From: JANOXC01 sp031418215
GTDB lineage: Bacteria; Bacteroidota; Bacteroidia; AKYH767-A; OLB10
Assembly: GCA_031418215.1 (NCBI GenBank)
Contig: JANOXC010000111.1
Location: forward strand, 1 to 23,413
DNA: 23,413 nt
Direction: 5' to 3'
Shown here: piece by piece, positions 7,966 to 16,382 of the stretch
Layout: every line of letters begins with the position of its first letter
Numbering within the stretch: the stretch's first letter is position 1
Translations under genes and position numbers: made by a program
The notes under the pieces: generated by a model
Seen by the model: the letters and a program-made list of their open reading frames with translations, nothing else
What the model was told of the DNA's origin: nothing
Databases searched by the model: none

Positions 7966-9795
7966 ATGTGCGGAATAGCCGGGTTTATTGATCCGCAGCT
8001 TTCGGCTGATAAGGGACTAGATTTGGTTCATGCCATGCTCGAGTCTATTGTCTATCGTGGCCCCGATGCCAGAGGGACTTACAACGATGATTCAACATGG
8101 CTTGGACATAACAGATTAAGCATAATCGATTTAAGTGAAGCGGCTAATCAACCTATGCACTTTGGCGACCTTGTGATTGTTTTTAACGGTGAGATTTACA
8201 ATTATCTTGAAATTAAGGCCCGATTGGTAAAAGAAGGCATTACATTTATCTCCCAATCTGATACAGAAGTTATTCTTGCTGCCTATGTTAAATGGGGCAG
8301 TGACTGCGTAAACCAGTTTGTAGGAATGTGGGCATTCGTAATATGGGATAAAAAGAAAAAAACACTTTTTGCTTCGCGTGATCGTTTTGGAATTAAGCCT
8401 TTTTACTATATAGTTAATGGGCCTCGTTTCTATTTTGGAAGCGAGTATAAACCATTGAAATTGTCTCCGCTTTTCAGCAATGATTTAAATCTTGAGCAAG
8501 TGAGCAGGGGATTGCAGATGGGTTGGGTTTGTTATCATGACGAAACGTATTTTGAGAAAATAAAAGCTTTGCCGGCAGCGCATAATCTTACTATCAAAGA
8601 TGGCAGTATTACAATTGAACGTTATTGGGATGTGGTTACCGGAAAGTACAGCTATTTATCTAAAGAAGAAAAAACGAATCAATTTTTCGACCTCTTTAAG
8701 GACAGTATCAATTTGCACCTCAGAAGTGACGTAACTGTTGGGAGTTGCCTTAGCGGGGGACTCGATAGTTCTGCTATTGTAAGTATGGTGCAGGAGCTTA
8801 ATCCCGGTATTAAATATAAATCATTCAGTATTTATTATGAAGGTAAGGGTGATGTCGATGAAAGACCCTTTATAAAGGAGGTAATCAATAAATATCCGGC
8901 CATTGAACCTTATTATTATTCACCTTCAGAGGCGGAAATTAACGAGCATTTTCATCATGCATTGTATCATGCAGATGTACCGAGTACCGGATCTTCTTTT
9001 ATGTCGCAATATTTTTTAATGAAACTGATTGGTGATCACAAAATAAAGGTAGTATTGGACGGACAGGGAAGTGATGAATACCTTGGTGGGTATATGCATA
9101 CTTTTTACCGTATAATTGCTGATTATTTAAGAGGAGGAAAAATATATAAAGCGATCAGTACAACTGCTGATATTTGTAAACAAACGGGAAATGCCTTTCT
9201 TCCTCATCTTGGTAAAAGTGTACTAAGCACTTTGATGAATGAGCAGAGCCTTTATGGCTTGGAGTACAAGAAATATTATCCATTTCTCAGCAAGATTCCT
9301 TCTTCACCGGTACCATTTAATATGTCAACTGTTGACGGTAACCGCACAGATAATTTTCTCTATCAACTTTTATTTTCTACCAGTCTGCCTTCCTTGCTAC
9401 ATTATGAAGACAGGAACAGCATGGCTTATTCCATTGAATCAAGAGTGCCTTTCCTGGATCACCGTCTTGTTGAGTTTGCCTTTTCTTTAGCGACTGAAGA
9501 TAAAGTGAATGGCATTGTTACCAAAGATATTTTGCGTAATTCTTTGGGTGGGATACTGCCGGAAGCTGTTAAAAACAGGAAGGATAAAAAGGGTTTTGTT
9601 ACACCTGGTGAGAACAAATGGTTACGTGGTCCTTTAATGCACTTAATGAAAGATGATTTTAATTCACTTGACTTTCTTGATACTAAAAAGATTAATCATT
9701 TAATCTCCGACTATAAAAACAAAGTGAACAATAAGAACACTGCACTTACATGGCGAGTTGCTGTTCTGAATTACTGGATTAAAAATTTTGTGTAA
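7966..9795 (+). CDS. asnB: Asparagine synthase (glutamine-hydrolysing) family amidotransferase
   Basis: A 609-residue class II glutamine amidotransferase fused to an ATP-dependent synthetase. The start MCGIAGF places the nucleophile at Cys2 after Met removal. RLSIIDLSEAANQPM, VFNGEIYNY and SDTEVILAAY complete the glutaminase half (about residues 1-200). The synthetase half has the PP-loop SGGLDSS near residue 264, then VLDGQGSDEYLGGY and ESRVPFLDHRLVEFAF. Known members make asparagine, but many paralogues in O-antigen loci amidate sugar carboxylates or are of unknown role. Its place between a deacetylase and a methyltransferase in a glycan block suggests such a specialised role, though a housekeeping asnB cannot be excluded. 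The ATG choice is fixed by Cys2. Confidence 0.88.
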   Translation: MCGIAGFIDPQLSADKGLDLVHAMLESIVYRGPDARGTYNDDSTWLGHNRLSIIDLSEAANQPMHFGDLVIVFNGEIYNYLEIKARLVKEGITFISQSDTEVILAAYVKWGSDCVNQFVGMWAFVIWDKKKKTLFASRDRFGIKPFYYIVNGPRFYFGSEYKPLKLSPLFSNDLNLEQVSRGLQMGWVCYHDETYFEKIKALPAAHNLTIKDGSITIERYWDVVTGKYSYLSKEEKTNQFFDLFKDSINLHLRSDVTVGSCLSGGLDSSAIVSMVQELNPGIKYKSFSIYYEGKGDVDERPFIKEVINKYPAIEPYYYSPSEAEINEHFHHALYHADVPSTGSSFMSQYFLMKLIGDHKIKVVLDGQGSDEYLGGYMHTFYRIIADYLRGGKIYKAISTTADICKQTGNAFLPHLGKSVLSTLMNEQSLYGLEYKKYYPFLSKIPSSPVPFNMSTVDGNRTDNFLYQLLFSTSLPSLLHYEDRNSMAYSIESRVPFLDHRLVEFAFSLATEDKVNGIVTKDILRNSLGGILPEAVKNRKDKKGFVTPGENKWLRGPLMHLMKDDFNSLDFLDTKKINHLISDYKNKVNNKNTALTWRVAVLNYWIKNFV

Positions 9796-9904
9796 TTATC
9801 AAACTGGATGAAGTAAATTTAATTATTCATGTTATATAATTAGCATTGTACTTACCAACTTTGCATAGTGTCATTTTAACTCTTTTCTCTTTAGGCAGAT
9901 AAAG

Positions 9905-9933
9905 TTTCAATTTATGATTTATTAGTATATTTG
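9905..9933 (+). promoter_or_regulatory. Candidate Bacteroidota promoter for the methyltransferase gene
   Basis: TATATTTG at 9926-9933 fits the Bacteroidota -7 consensus TAnnTTTG. TTTC at 9905-9908 lies 17 bp upstream, in the place of the -33 box, although the best -33 sequence contains TTG. Transcription would start about 7 bp after the box and leave a short leader before the ATG at 9964. This supports that ATG over the upstream TTG at 9931, which falls inside the box. Confidence 0.45.
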
Positions 9934-9963
9934 CCATTCTTAAAATTTAAAGTTGAATTAACA

Positions 9964-10998
9964 ATGGAGAAAAAATTTGTAAATATTCTCAGAGATCCAT
10001 TAACCGGGAATAATTTAAATCTAGTTGTTTTTACTGAAAAAGAAGATAATATTATTGATGGGTTGCTAATTGATACTTCCTTACAAAACATTTATTGTAT
10101 TTCTGCAGGAGTTCCTATTATGCTTGAATCAGGCATTCCCTCAGCTTTCTATCAGCAATATGAAAGGGAGGTAGGTAAACAGAAAGAATTGTATCCTGGA
10201 ATAAAAATAGTTGTTGCTCATCAAAGTAAAGATTGGAGCTTTAGCCATGAATGGGATTTTTTTGAGAATGAAAGTATGGGCAAAACATGGCATATGACAG
10301 TGGAAGATCGTTATGTTAAGTTCTTATTTGAAAATCAGGTTACAGAGGAGGAAGTAAAAAGCAAATTGATTCTTGATGCTGGTTGCGGCAATGGCACACA
10401 TACAGAAAATGTTTCCGGACATTGTGCTTCAATAGTTGGATTAGATTTTTCAGAAAGTATTTTTAATGCCGAAAAACGTAGAACATCAAAAAACCTTCTC
10501 TTTGTACAGGGAGATTTGCAAAAACCGCCATTTGCCGAAGAGACCTTTGATATGATTATTTCCAATGGTGTGATACATCATACACCATCCACTTATACTA
10601 CTTTCTTAAGTGTAAGTAAACTCAGCAAAATGAATGGTTCGTTATATTTGTGGTTGTATAGCAGGCAGGGAAATCTAGGCTGGCGATTTAAAAGAAGATG
10701 CTTTGATATTGCCCGAATGATAGTATGCCGGTTGCCCGGGAACATTCAAAAAATGGCGGTATCAGTGACCACTTTTCTGTTATTTAATATTCGCAAGCTT
10801 TTGGGTTATCATGATGACTTCCTGGATGTTAAACTGGACATTTATGATTCAATTACCCCTAGGTGGAGACACTATCATGAACCATTGGAAGTAAGAAGCT
10901 GGTATCTGAAAAATGGTTACAGTCAAGTATTATTTACAAATTGGGAAACTTGGTATGGCTTTGGAATACTTGGTAGACGTAAACCCGGGAAAATTTAA
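9964..10998 (+). CDS. Class I SAM-dependent methyltransferase
   Basis: A 344-residue protein from the ATG at 9964. Residues 1-60 resemble the small Trm112-like domain often seen in front of glycan-locus methyltransferases (LRDPLTG near the start, IYCISAGVPIML later), but the paired zinc cysteines are not present. Motif I LILDAGCGNGTH lies near residue 137, followed by VGLDFSESIF and VQGDLQKPPFAEETFDMIISNGVIHH, a typical Methyltransf_11-type SAM fold. The C-terminal third has an amphipathic or hydrophobic stretch (MAVSVTTFLLFNIRKLLG). Target unknown: sugar O-methylation or another small molecule are both possible. It is separated from asnB by 168 bp with its own candidate promoter, so it may be an independent unit. 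Confidence 0.82.
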   Translation: MEKKFVNILRDPLTGNNLNLVVFTEKEDNIIDGLLIDTSLQNIYCISAGVPIMLESGIPSAFYQQYEREVGKQKELYPGIKIVVAHQSKDWSFSHEWDFFENESMGKTWHMTVEDRYVKFLFENQVTEEEVKSKLILDAGCGNGTHTENVSGHCASIVGLDFSESIFNAEKRRTSKNLLFVQGDLQKPPFAEETFDMIISNGVIHHTPSTYTTFLSVSKLSKMNGSLYLWLYSRQGNLGWRFKRRCFDIARMIVCRLPGNIQKMAVSVTTFLLFNIRKLLGYHDDFLDVKLDIYDSITPRWRHYHEPLEVRSWYLKNGYSQVLFTNWETWYGFGILGRRKPGKI

Positions 10999-11101
10999 AT
11001 ATATTTTAGAAGGCTATGCTCGATTTATTCATATACTTCCGGTAATTATATATAAATTGATCTAGTAAATACCTTGTGGGTTTTAAAGAAATGCTCAAGA
11101 A

Positions 11102-11140
11102 ATGAATAAGCAGTGAAATATATTAACTGATCTTATTCAT
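11102..11140. terminator. Hairpin between convergent genes, possible bidirectional terminator
   Basis: ATGAATAAG (11102-11110) pairs with CTTATTCAT (11132-11140). Inside it CAGT (11111-11114) pairs with ACTG (11126-11129). This gives a 13-bp stem with a two-base bulge and an 11-base loop. It lies in the 238-bp gap between the rightward methyltransferase and the leftward GT2 gene, where a terminator is expected. The U-tract is poor on both strands, so intrinsic termination is uncertain. Nothing else was recognised in this gap. Confidence 0.35.
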
Positions 11141-11236
11141 AAACGAAAAAAGGAAATTGAAATCACTAACAATTTTCTTTCCAAAAAAGCTTTACCACTA
11201 TGGATATTTAGATGTTTTACCAGCTATTTTTGTCAA

Positions 11237-12334
11237 TTATTTCTTATTTTCAAAGTAAAATTCCCTGACAATAATGCTTTTGCTTTTCAACTTTTTCTTT
11301 TCGAGTTCAAGTTTTACAAAGTTGTGTTTTTTTGTTAATCCCTTTTTACCTGAAATAAGAAATATTAGTATATCGACGAAGAACCTTGAAATAAATACTG
11401 GAAATAGTAAAGAGCAACATAGTATAAGAAATGCTGTTTTTTCTTTCAAGGAAAAATAATGAAAAGCATTTAGAATTGATTTTACAGTTTTCAGTCGAAT
11501 ACTTCTTTCATCTATATAAATTCCACATTGTGCAATATTGATCACCCATTGTTTAATATTACTTTTCAAGTGCTTTCTTGCAGCTGAATAAAGCGTATTT
11601 CCTATTTCATCTCTAATTTCTAATGCAGCCTGCAACAGAGCGAAATAGCCTGCATTCCAAAGGTAGAAGGATGAATATATCATAACATCCTGATGAATAT
11701 CACTCCCTACTAGATTTAAATCTTTTGCAAGAATTTTATCTTCCGGATGCATATGAGCACCTAATATCATTAACTGTGTTTGTGGCCAGCAAATATTGAA
11801 ATACTCGTATGGATGGGATTGCAAAACATTATTTACGTATGACGACTTGACAATAAATAATCCCGCATTGCCCATGTACCAATAGTAATTATTAAGTAAT
11901 TGTTGAAGGGAAATAAATTCATTTTTTATTGAATTAAGTTTATCGCGGCTGCTATCAATGAATATACCAACGGAAAAGTTTTCCTGAAGAAAGTTTATTA
12001 ATGTTGAAAGGCAATCCAATCTTAATCGATCATCATCGCCAATAAATATTATATATTTTCCATTGGCTAACTCCATGGATTTTAAAACATTATTACGGGC
12101 ACCAATATTTTCACCATTGTTATGATAAGTCATAAAAGGGAAAAGTGAAGAATATCTAAGGCAAATTGTTTCAGTTTCATCAACAGAACCATTATTCGAG
12201 ATTAATAATTCAATTTTACTCTCAAGGGCATAATCAGTAATTTGCTTTGTTAATTGAATAATTAATTCTTCAAGAAGTTGTGCCCTATTCCAAGTTGGAA
12301 TAGCGATCGTTAGAATCGTTTCATTTTTGCTCAT
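11237..12334 (-). CDS. Family 2 (GT-A) glycosyltransferase
   Basis: A 365-residue GT2-type glycosyltransferase. The N-terminus LTIAIPTWNRAQLLEELI is the nucleotide-binding start of the GT-A fold. ELLISNNGSVDET is the second conserved strand, GENIGARNN follows, and YIIFIGDDDRL carries the DxD-type metal and sugar-nucleotide site at Asp100-Asp102. Near the C-terminus a hydrophobic stretch (about residues 300-328) precedes a basic tail, which suggests membrane association. It is the last gene of the leftward operon, 24 bp after the ThDP enzyme. It is therefore the natural candidate to transfer the CDP-sugar made by the upstream genes (inference from position). Donor and acceptor cannot be read from sequence alone. 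Confidence 0.85.
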   Translation of the reverse strand: MSKNETILTIAIPTWNRAQLLEELIIQLTKQITDYALESKIELLISNNGSVDETETICLRYSSLFPFMTYHNNGENIGARNNVLKSMELANGKYIIFIGDDDRLRLDCLSTLINFLQENFSVGIFIDSSRDKLNSIKNEFISLQQLLNNYYWYMGNAGLFIVKSSYVNNVLQSHPYEYFNICWPQTQLMILGAHMHPEDKILAKDLNLVGSDIHQDVMIYSSFYLWNAGYFALLQAALEIRDEIGNTLYSAARKHLKSNIKQWVINIAQCGIYIDERSIRLKTVKSILNAFHYFSLKEKTAFLILCCSLLFPVFISRFFVDILIFLISGKKGLTKKHNFVKLELEKKKLKSKSIIVREFYFENKK

Positions 12335-12358
12335 ATAAATGATATGTTCACTAATTAT

Positions 12359-14083
12359 TTATGTCCCTTCCATGTCAAAAGGTTTTGAAAAAGGTTCCAT
12401 CTCTGTGATTGGTTTTCCGAAGGCAATCTTTGGATAAACATTTGCTTTTGGATCAATCATAACCTGAAGAAGAAATGGTTCATTCGGTTTTTGCCAAAGC
12501 TTTTTAATACCTTCAGAAATATCTTCTTCCATTTTTATTGTTGCAGCATTTATACCGTAGGCATTTGCAATTTTTTCAAAGTCTGGTGCACTGTAACCCC
12601 AAACTGTTGATTGGTGTTTTCCATCAAAATAGCTGTCTTGAAACTGCCTGATCATGCCTAAAGATTGATTATTTAGAACAACCATTTTTATTGGCAAATT
12701 ATTTCTTTTAATTGTTTGCAGTTCCTGGATATTCAACTGCATTCCTCCATCGCCACTAATCATTATAACCGGCGCGTTTGCTGCGATGGAACTTCCGATT
12801 GCAGCTGGTAGTGCAAAACCCATTGCACCCATTCCCCCGGATGTAATAAAACTTTGATTCAGTCCAATTTCAAGAGATTGAGCAGCCCACATTTGATGAC
12901 TTCCAACATCTAGAATGTAAGAATTAGCATACTGAGAATGCGCAGATAACTGATGAAGAAATTTATTGGGATTAATACCTTTTGTATCTTTTATTTCTTC
13001 AGTGTCCGGCCATTTGGTTTTTAATTGCTCGATTGATGTTAACCAGTTATCATTTTGATTAAAAGTCAACTTGCTGAATTCGTTCAGCGCTTTTTGAAAA
13101 AACACTTCAAGGTCTGCAATTACGGGAATACAATTCATTACGCGATTATTTATTTCCGAACTTTCGATGTCGATGTGATATATTTTACGGTCCCCGAAAA
13201 ACGTAACATCAGAACCGGTTTGCCTGATGTCAAGCCTGCTTCCTACTACAATAAGCAGATCTGCTTCACCAATCACCATATTAGCCCACCTGTTGCCATA
13301 GCTGCCGATAAAACCTGCACGTAATGGATGGTTAAATGGAATAGCATCTAATCCAAGCAAAGATGTCACTACAGGAATTTTAACAAGTTCGGCAAAATTG
13401 AGAAAGAGTGATTTAGTTGCAAGTAAACTTACTCCTCTGCCTGCCAACAATAATGGTTGTTTTGATGATTTTATATCCTTATAAAGTTGTTCAAGGATAT
13501 CTACTGAAACGGAATTGTCTGATACAATTTTTTCTACTTTATTAATATCATCATATTTTAACGGAATATCTTCACGCTGAACATTCATTGGTATATCAAT
13601 GAGAACTGGCCCTGGCCTGCCACTGATTGCTAATTGAAATGCTTCGTGAAATATACCCGGAATTTCTGCAGCATTATTTACCTTAAAACTTTTTTTAGTT
13701 ACAGGAGCAGACATGGAAACGATATCGGTTTCCTGGAAACCTAGTTGCCTGATGTTTCTGTTCCCTTTTTGTTCATGAACATTTACTTGCCCTGTAATAA
13801 AAATAGCCGGAGTAGAATCAAAATAACAACTAGCAATGCCTGTAAGAAGGTTAGTGGCTCCAGGGCCGCTTGTTGCCATGGCTACACTTGGAATTTTTTT
13901 TGTCCGGCCGTAACCGTCAACTGCAAAGGCAGCACTTTGCTCGTGATGCATTGTAACAATTTTTATTTTTTTAAATTCATATAATGAATCTAATAAATGT
14001 GTGATCATACCTCCTGATAATTCAAAGACATGGTCAACATCCTGTTTGTACAGAAAATAAGCTATATAATCAGATACTTTCAA
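12359..14083 (-). CDS. ThDP-dependent acetolactate-synthase-like enzyme, YerE-like candidate
   Basis: A 574-residue enzyme with the three-domain pyruvate-oxidase/acetohydroxyacid-synthase fold. The N-terminal ThDP domain has the cofactor-activating Glu48 (MHHEQSAAFA) and TSGPGATNLLTGIA. A middle domain carries LLLAGRGV. The C-terminal domain has the ThDP-Mg motif GDG (444-446) ending in NN (471-472). At the position of the Trp that gives true AHAS its 2-ketobutyrate preference (Trp464 in E. coli AHAS II, RQWQ), this protein has Phe481 (MIRQFQ). No IlvN or IlvC gene adjoins. The neighbours rfbF, rfbG, rfbH and a reductase match the Yersinia yersiniose pathway. There YerE, a ThDP- and FAD-dependent enzyme, decarboxylates pyruvate and adds the two-carbon unit to C4 of CDP-3,6-dideoxy-4-keto-glucose. 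The start is TTG; no ATG fits. Confidence 0.8.
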   Translation of the reverse strand: MKVSDYIAYFLYKQDVDHVFELSGGMITHLLDSLYEFKKIKIVTMHHEQSAAFAVDGYGRTKKIPSVAMATSGPGATNLLTGIASCYFDSTPAIFITGQVNVHEQKGNRNIRQLGFQETDIVSMSAPVTKKSFKVNNAAEIPGIFHEAFQLAISGRPGPVLIDIPMNVQREDIPLKYDDINKVEKIVSDNSVSVDILEQLYKDIKSSKQPLLLAGRGVSLLATKSLFLNFAELVKIPVVTSLLGLDAIPFNHPLRAGFIGSYGNRWANMVIGEADLLIVVGSRLDIRQTGSDVTFFGDRKIYHIDIESSEINNRVMNCIPVIADLEVFFQKALNEFSKLTFNQNDNWLTSIEQLKTKWPDTEEIKDTKGINPNKFLHQLSAHSQYANSYILDVGSHQMWAAQSLEIGLNQSFITSGGMGAMGFALPAAIGSSIAANAPVIMISGDGGMQLNIQELQTIKRNNLPIKMVVLNNQSLGMIRQFQDSYFDGKHQSTVWGYSAPDFEKIANAYGINAATIKMEEDISEGIKKLWQKPNEPFLLQVMIDPKANVYPKIAFGKPITEMEPFSKPFDMEGT

Positions 14084-14116
14084 TTTGCTATTTTTATACT
14101 TGTTAATGGAAGGTGT

Positions 14117-15040
14117 TTACTTTTTATAATTATTGATATAGTAGGGTATTATTTCACTAAGGTTAAGATCAAGGTCTGAATCTAATTTAAAATTAAATTG
14201 TTTATAGTATTTACCTGAATCGCCCTCTATGTGCATATTCTGATCAGGTCGATAAGGTAAAGCGCCATAATTAAATTGAACATCGGGGTTAATCCTCACA
14301 CGAATATTTTCTATAAGATCTTTGATTTTAACTGAAGTGTTAGATCCAAGATTGAATACTCCTGATTCGCTTTCAGACTCAATCGATTTTTGTAATGCAC
14401 AGCAAAAATCTTTTATATAAATATAGTCGTAGCGTTGTTCACACCCTGTAAGATCCATTTTGATATTATTGCAGGCATTTTTAATAACGGAAGGAATTAA
14501 CCAGTCTTCCTTTTCCCGGATTCCATAAAATGAAAAGAGTCTAAGCCAGTAAAATTTAATTAAATTAACTTGACAAAATGATTTTAGCATATCAAGTGTA
14601 GCAATTTTAGCAGCTCCATAAGCCGAGTTTGGCCTAGGGGCATAATCTTCGTTAATACGACCATTAAAATTGCCATATTCGGCCTGGGATCCAAAGGCAA
14701 TTATTTTTTTTACTCCTGATGTATTTGCAAGTGTCAATAGCTTAGTTGTGAGTGTGACATTTTTGACTTGAATATTCCAGTCATTTCTTTGAACTGTTGA
14801 AACACCTTCCCAGGCAGCATGAATCAGGCAAGTTGGTTTATATTCACTGATAGATTTTTGTAGGTCCTGACTATTGAAATCTAACAATACTAAGTCTTTA
14901 ATAAAATCGCGACAAAGTGAAAGGTCTGATTCGGCCCTTACAAGTGCAATTATTTGAAAGCCATTATTAATCAAGTGCTCTGCTACATGAGAGCCAATAA
15001 ATCCATTGGCACCGGTTAGTAAAATTGTTTTTATTTTCAA
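14117..15040 (-). CDS. NAD-dependent epimerase/dehydratase family reductase (YerF- or RfbJ-like role)
   Basis: A 307-residue extended short-chain dehydrogenase. The Rossmann motif TGANGFIG is at residues 9-16. The catalytic set is Ser118 (AFGSQAEYG) with Tyr141 and Lys145 (YGAAK). GVFNLGSN and the DYIYIKDF segment are typical of nucleotide-sugar reductases and epimerases. In 3,6-dideoxyhexose loci such proteins reduce the 4-keto group (CDP-abequose or CDP-paratose synthase type). In the yersiniose route YerF reduces the side-chain ketone after YerE. Because a ThDP enzyme lies directly downstream, the YerF-like role is favoured (inference). The start is TTG with no usable ATG. The gene lies 9 bp after rfbH and 33 bp before the ThDP gene. 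Confidence 0.82.
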   Translation of the reverse strand: MKIKTILLTGANGFIGSHVAEHLINNGFQIIALVRAESDLSLCRDFIKDLVLLDFNSQDLQKSISEYKPTCLIHAAWEGVSTVQRNDWNIQVKNVTLTTKLLTLANTSGVKKIIAFGSQAEYGNFNGRINEDYAPRPNSAYGAAKIATLDMLKSFCQVNLIKFYWLRLFSFYGIREKEDWLIPSVIKNACNNIKMDLTGCEQRYDYIYIKDFCCALQKSIESESESGVFNLGSNTSVKIKDLIENIRVRINPDVQFNYGALPYRPDQNMHIEGDSGKYYKQFNFKLDSDLDLNLSEIIPYYINNYKK

Positions 15041-15049
15041 TTTTTATTT

Positions 15050-16369
15050 TTATAAGATTGAAACTAATTGATTAACCATATAATCAATCATTTCATCGTC
15101 AATCATAGGAGTAACACCAATCCAAAATGTATTATGCAATACAATATCAGAATTGGAAAGCTCCCCACTCACGCGATAAGGATATTTTTTAAAATAAGGT
15201 TGTTTCCTGATATCTCCGGCAAACAATAATCTTGTTGCGATTTTCTTTTCGCTTAATCGGGCAATCAGCTCATTCCTGGTAATTCCTGCATTATCTTTTA
15301 ATGTAATTAAAAAACCAAACCAAGAGGGGTCGCTGCCTTTAGTGGGTTCGGGCAATATTATTTTATCAGTTAGGTTACCTAATCCATCGTAGAGTCTTTT
15401 ATAGTTGTGTTTTCTAGTTTGAATAAATTGTGGAAGCTTTTTCAATTGAGCAAGGCCTAATGCTGCCTGCATATCTGTAATCTTGAGATTGTAACCTGCT
15501 CTTGAATAAATATATTTATGGTCGTAACCATAGGGGAGTTCTCCTAATTGCCACTCAAAACGTTTACCACAGGTATTGTCGCATCCTGATGCACACCAGC
15601 AATCTCTTCCCCAGTCCCTGAAGGACTCGATAATAGTGACCAACTTGCTGTTTTTAGTAAAAACTGCACCTCCTTCACCCATGGTTATGTGATGTGCAGG
15701 ATAAAAACTTAATGTACCGATATCCCCAAATGTCCCTACATGTTGACCATTAAAAGTGGCACCCAATGCATCACAGCAATCTTCAATCAGCCATAACTTA
15801 TTCTTTTTGCAGATGTCGGCAATAGCCTGAACATTGAATGGATTACCCAGTGTATGAGCAACCATGATTGCTTTTGTGCGTGAGGTTATTGCTGCTTCAA
15901 TTTTAGTAACATCTATGTTATAGGTTGGTATGTCAATGTCAACCAATACAGGAATTACACCATATTGTAAAGCCGGATTTAACGTAGTTGGAAATGAAAC
16001 AGCAACAGAAATAATCTCATCCCCTGGTTTGATTGAACGTTCTCCCAATTCTTCGGCAGTAAGCGTTGCAAATGCCAGTAAGTTAGCAGATGATCCGCTA
16101 TTTACGGTGATGACCCTTTTGGTATTGATGAATTTCGCAAGATCTTTTTCAAATGCTTCGTTGAACCTTCCTGTAGTAAACCATCCATCTAAAGCTGATT
16201 CAACAATTGCATTCAATTCATTATAATCAAAAACTTTCCCACTTACAGGGATATTTGTTATACCTGCAAGAAATGGATTATTGGCAAATGCTACTTTATG
16301 ATATTCTTTTACCAGTTCAAAAATATCATCCTTAATTGCGGTTGCATCGCGTTTCGTATCTACTGACAT
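15050..16369 (-). CDS. rfbH: CDP-4-keto-6-deoxy-D-glucose-3-dehydrase (E1)
   Basis: A 439-residue PMP- and [2Fe-2S]-dependent dehydrase that, with an electron-donating reductase E3, removes the C3 hydroxyl of CDP-4-keto-6-deoxyglucose. It has the aminotransferase fold, but the PLP lysine is replaced by His226 in SFYPAHHITMGEGG, the hallmark of this family. The iron-sulfur ligands follow the family spacing C-X57-C-X-C-X7-C as Cys199, Cys257, Cys259 and Cys267 (RDCWCASGCDNTCGKRF). NLKITDMQAALGLAQL and DPSWFGF are further strongly conserved stretches. All key residues are present, so the enzyme looks functional. The gap from rfbG is 13 bp. No E3 (RfbI/DdhD-like ferredoxin reductase) gene is in the window. 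Confidence 0.95.
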   Translation of the reverse strand: MSVDTKRDATAIKDDIFELVKEYHKVAFANNPFLAGITNIPVSGKVFDYNELNAIVESALDGWFTTGRFNEAFEKDLAKFINTKRVITVNSGSSANLLAFATLTAEELGERSIKPGDEIISVAVSFPTTLNPALQYGVIPVLVDIDIPTYNIDVTKIEAAITSRTKAIMVAHTLGNPFNVQAIADICKKNKLWLIEDCCDALGATFNGQHVGTFGDIGTLSFYPAHHITMGEGGAVFTKNSKLVTIIESFRDWGRDCWCASGCDNTCGKRFEWQLGELPYGYDHKYIYSRAGYNLKITDMQAALGLAQLKKLPQFIQTRKHNYKRLYDGLGNLTDKIILPEPTKGSDPSWFGFLITLKDNAGITRNELIARLSEKKIATRLLFAGDIRKQPYFKKYPYRVSGELSNSDIVLHNTFWIGVTPMIDDEMIDYMVNQLVSIL

Positions 16370-16382
16370 TGTTGTATAACTT

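Noticed and set aside
9820..9842. TAATTAT / ATAATTA inverted repeat after asnB
   Set aside because: Seven A/T pairs only; expected often in DNA this AT-rich.
11117..11338. Open plus-strand frame through the convergent gap
   Set aside because: It follows a TGA, has no convincing start codon, reads antisense over the end of the GT2 gene and resembles no family I know.
12359..14083. Housekeeping ilvB for branched-chain amino acids
   Set aside because: It sits inside a CDP-dideoxysugar operon, has no ilvN/ilvC neighbours and has Phe in place of the AHAS Trp. It is not fully excluded without a genome search.
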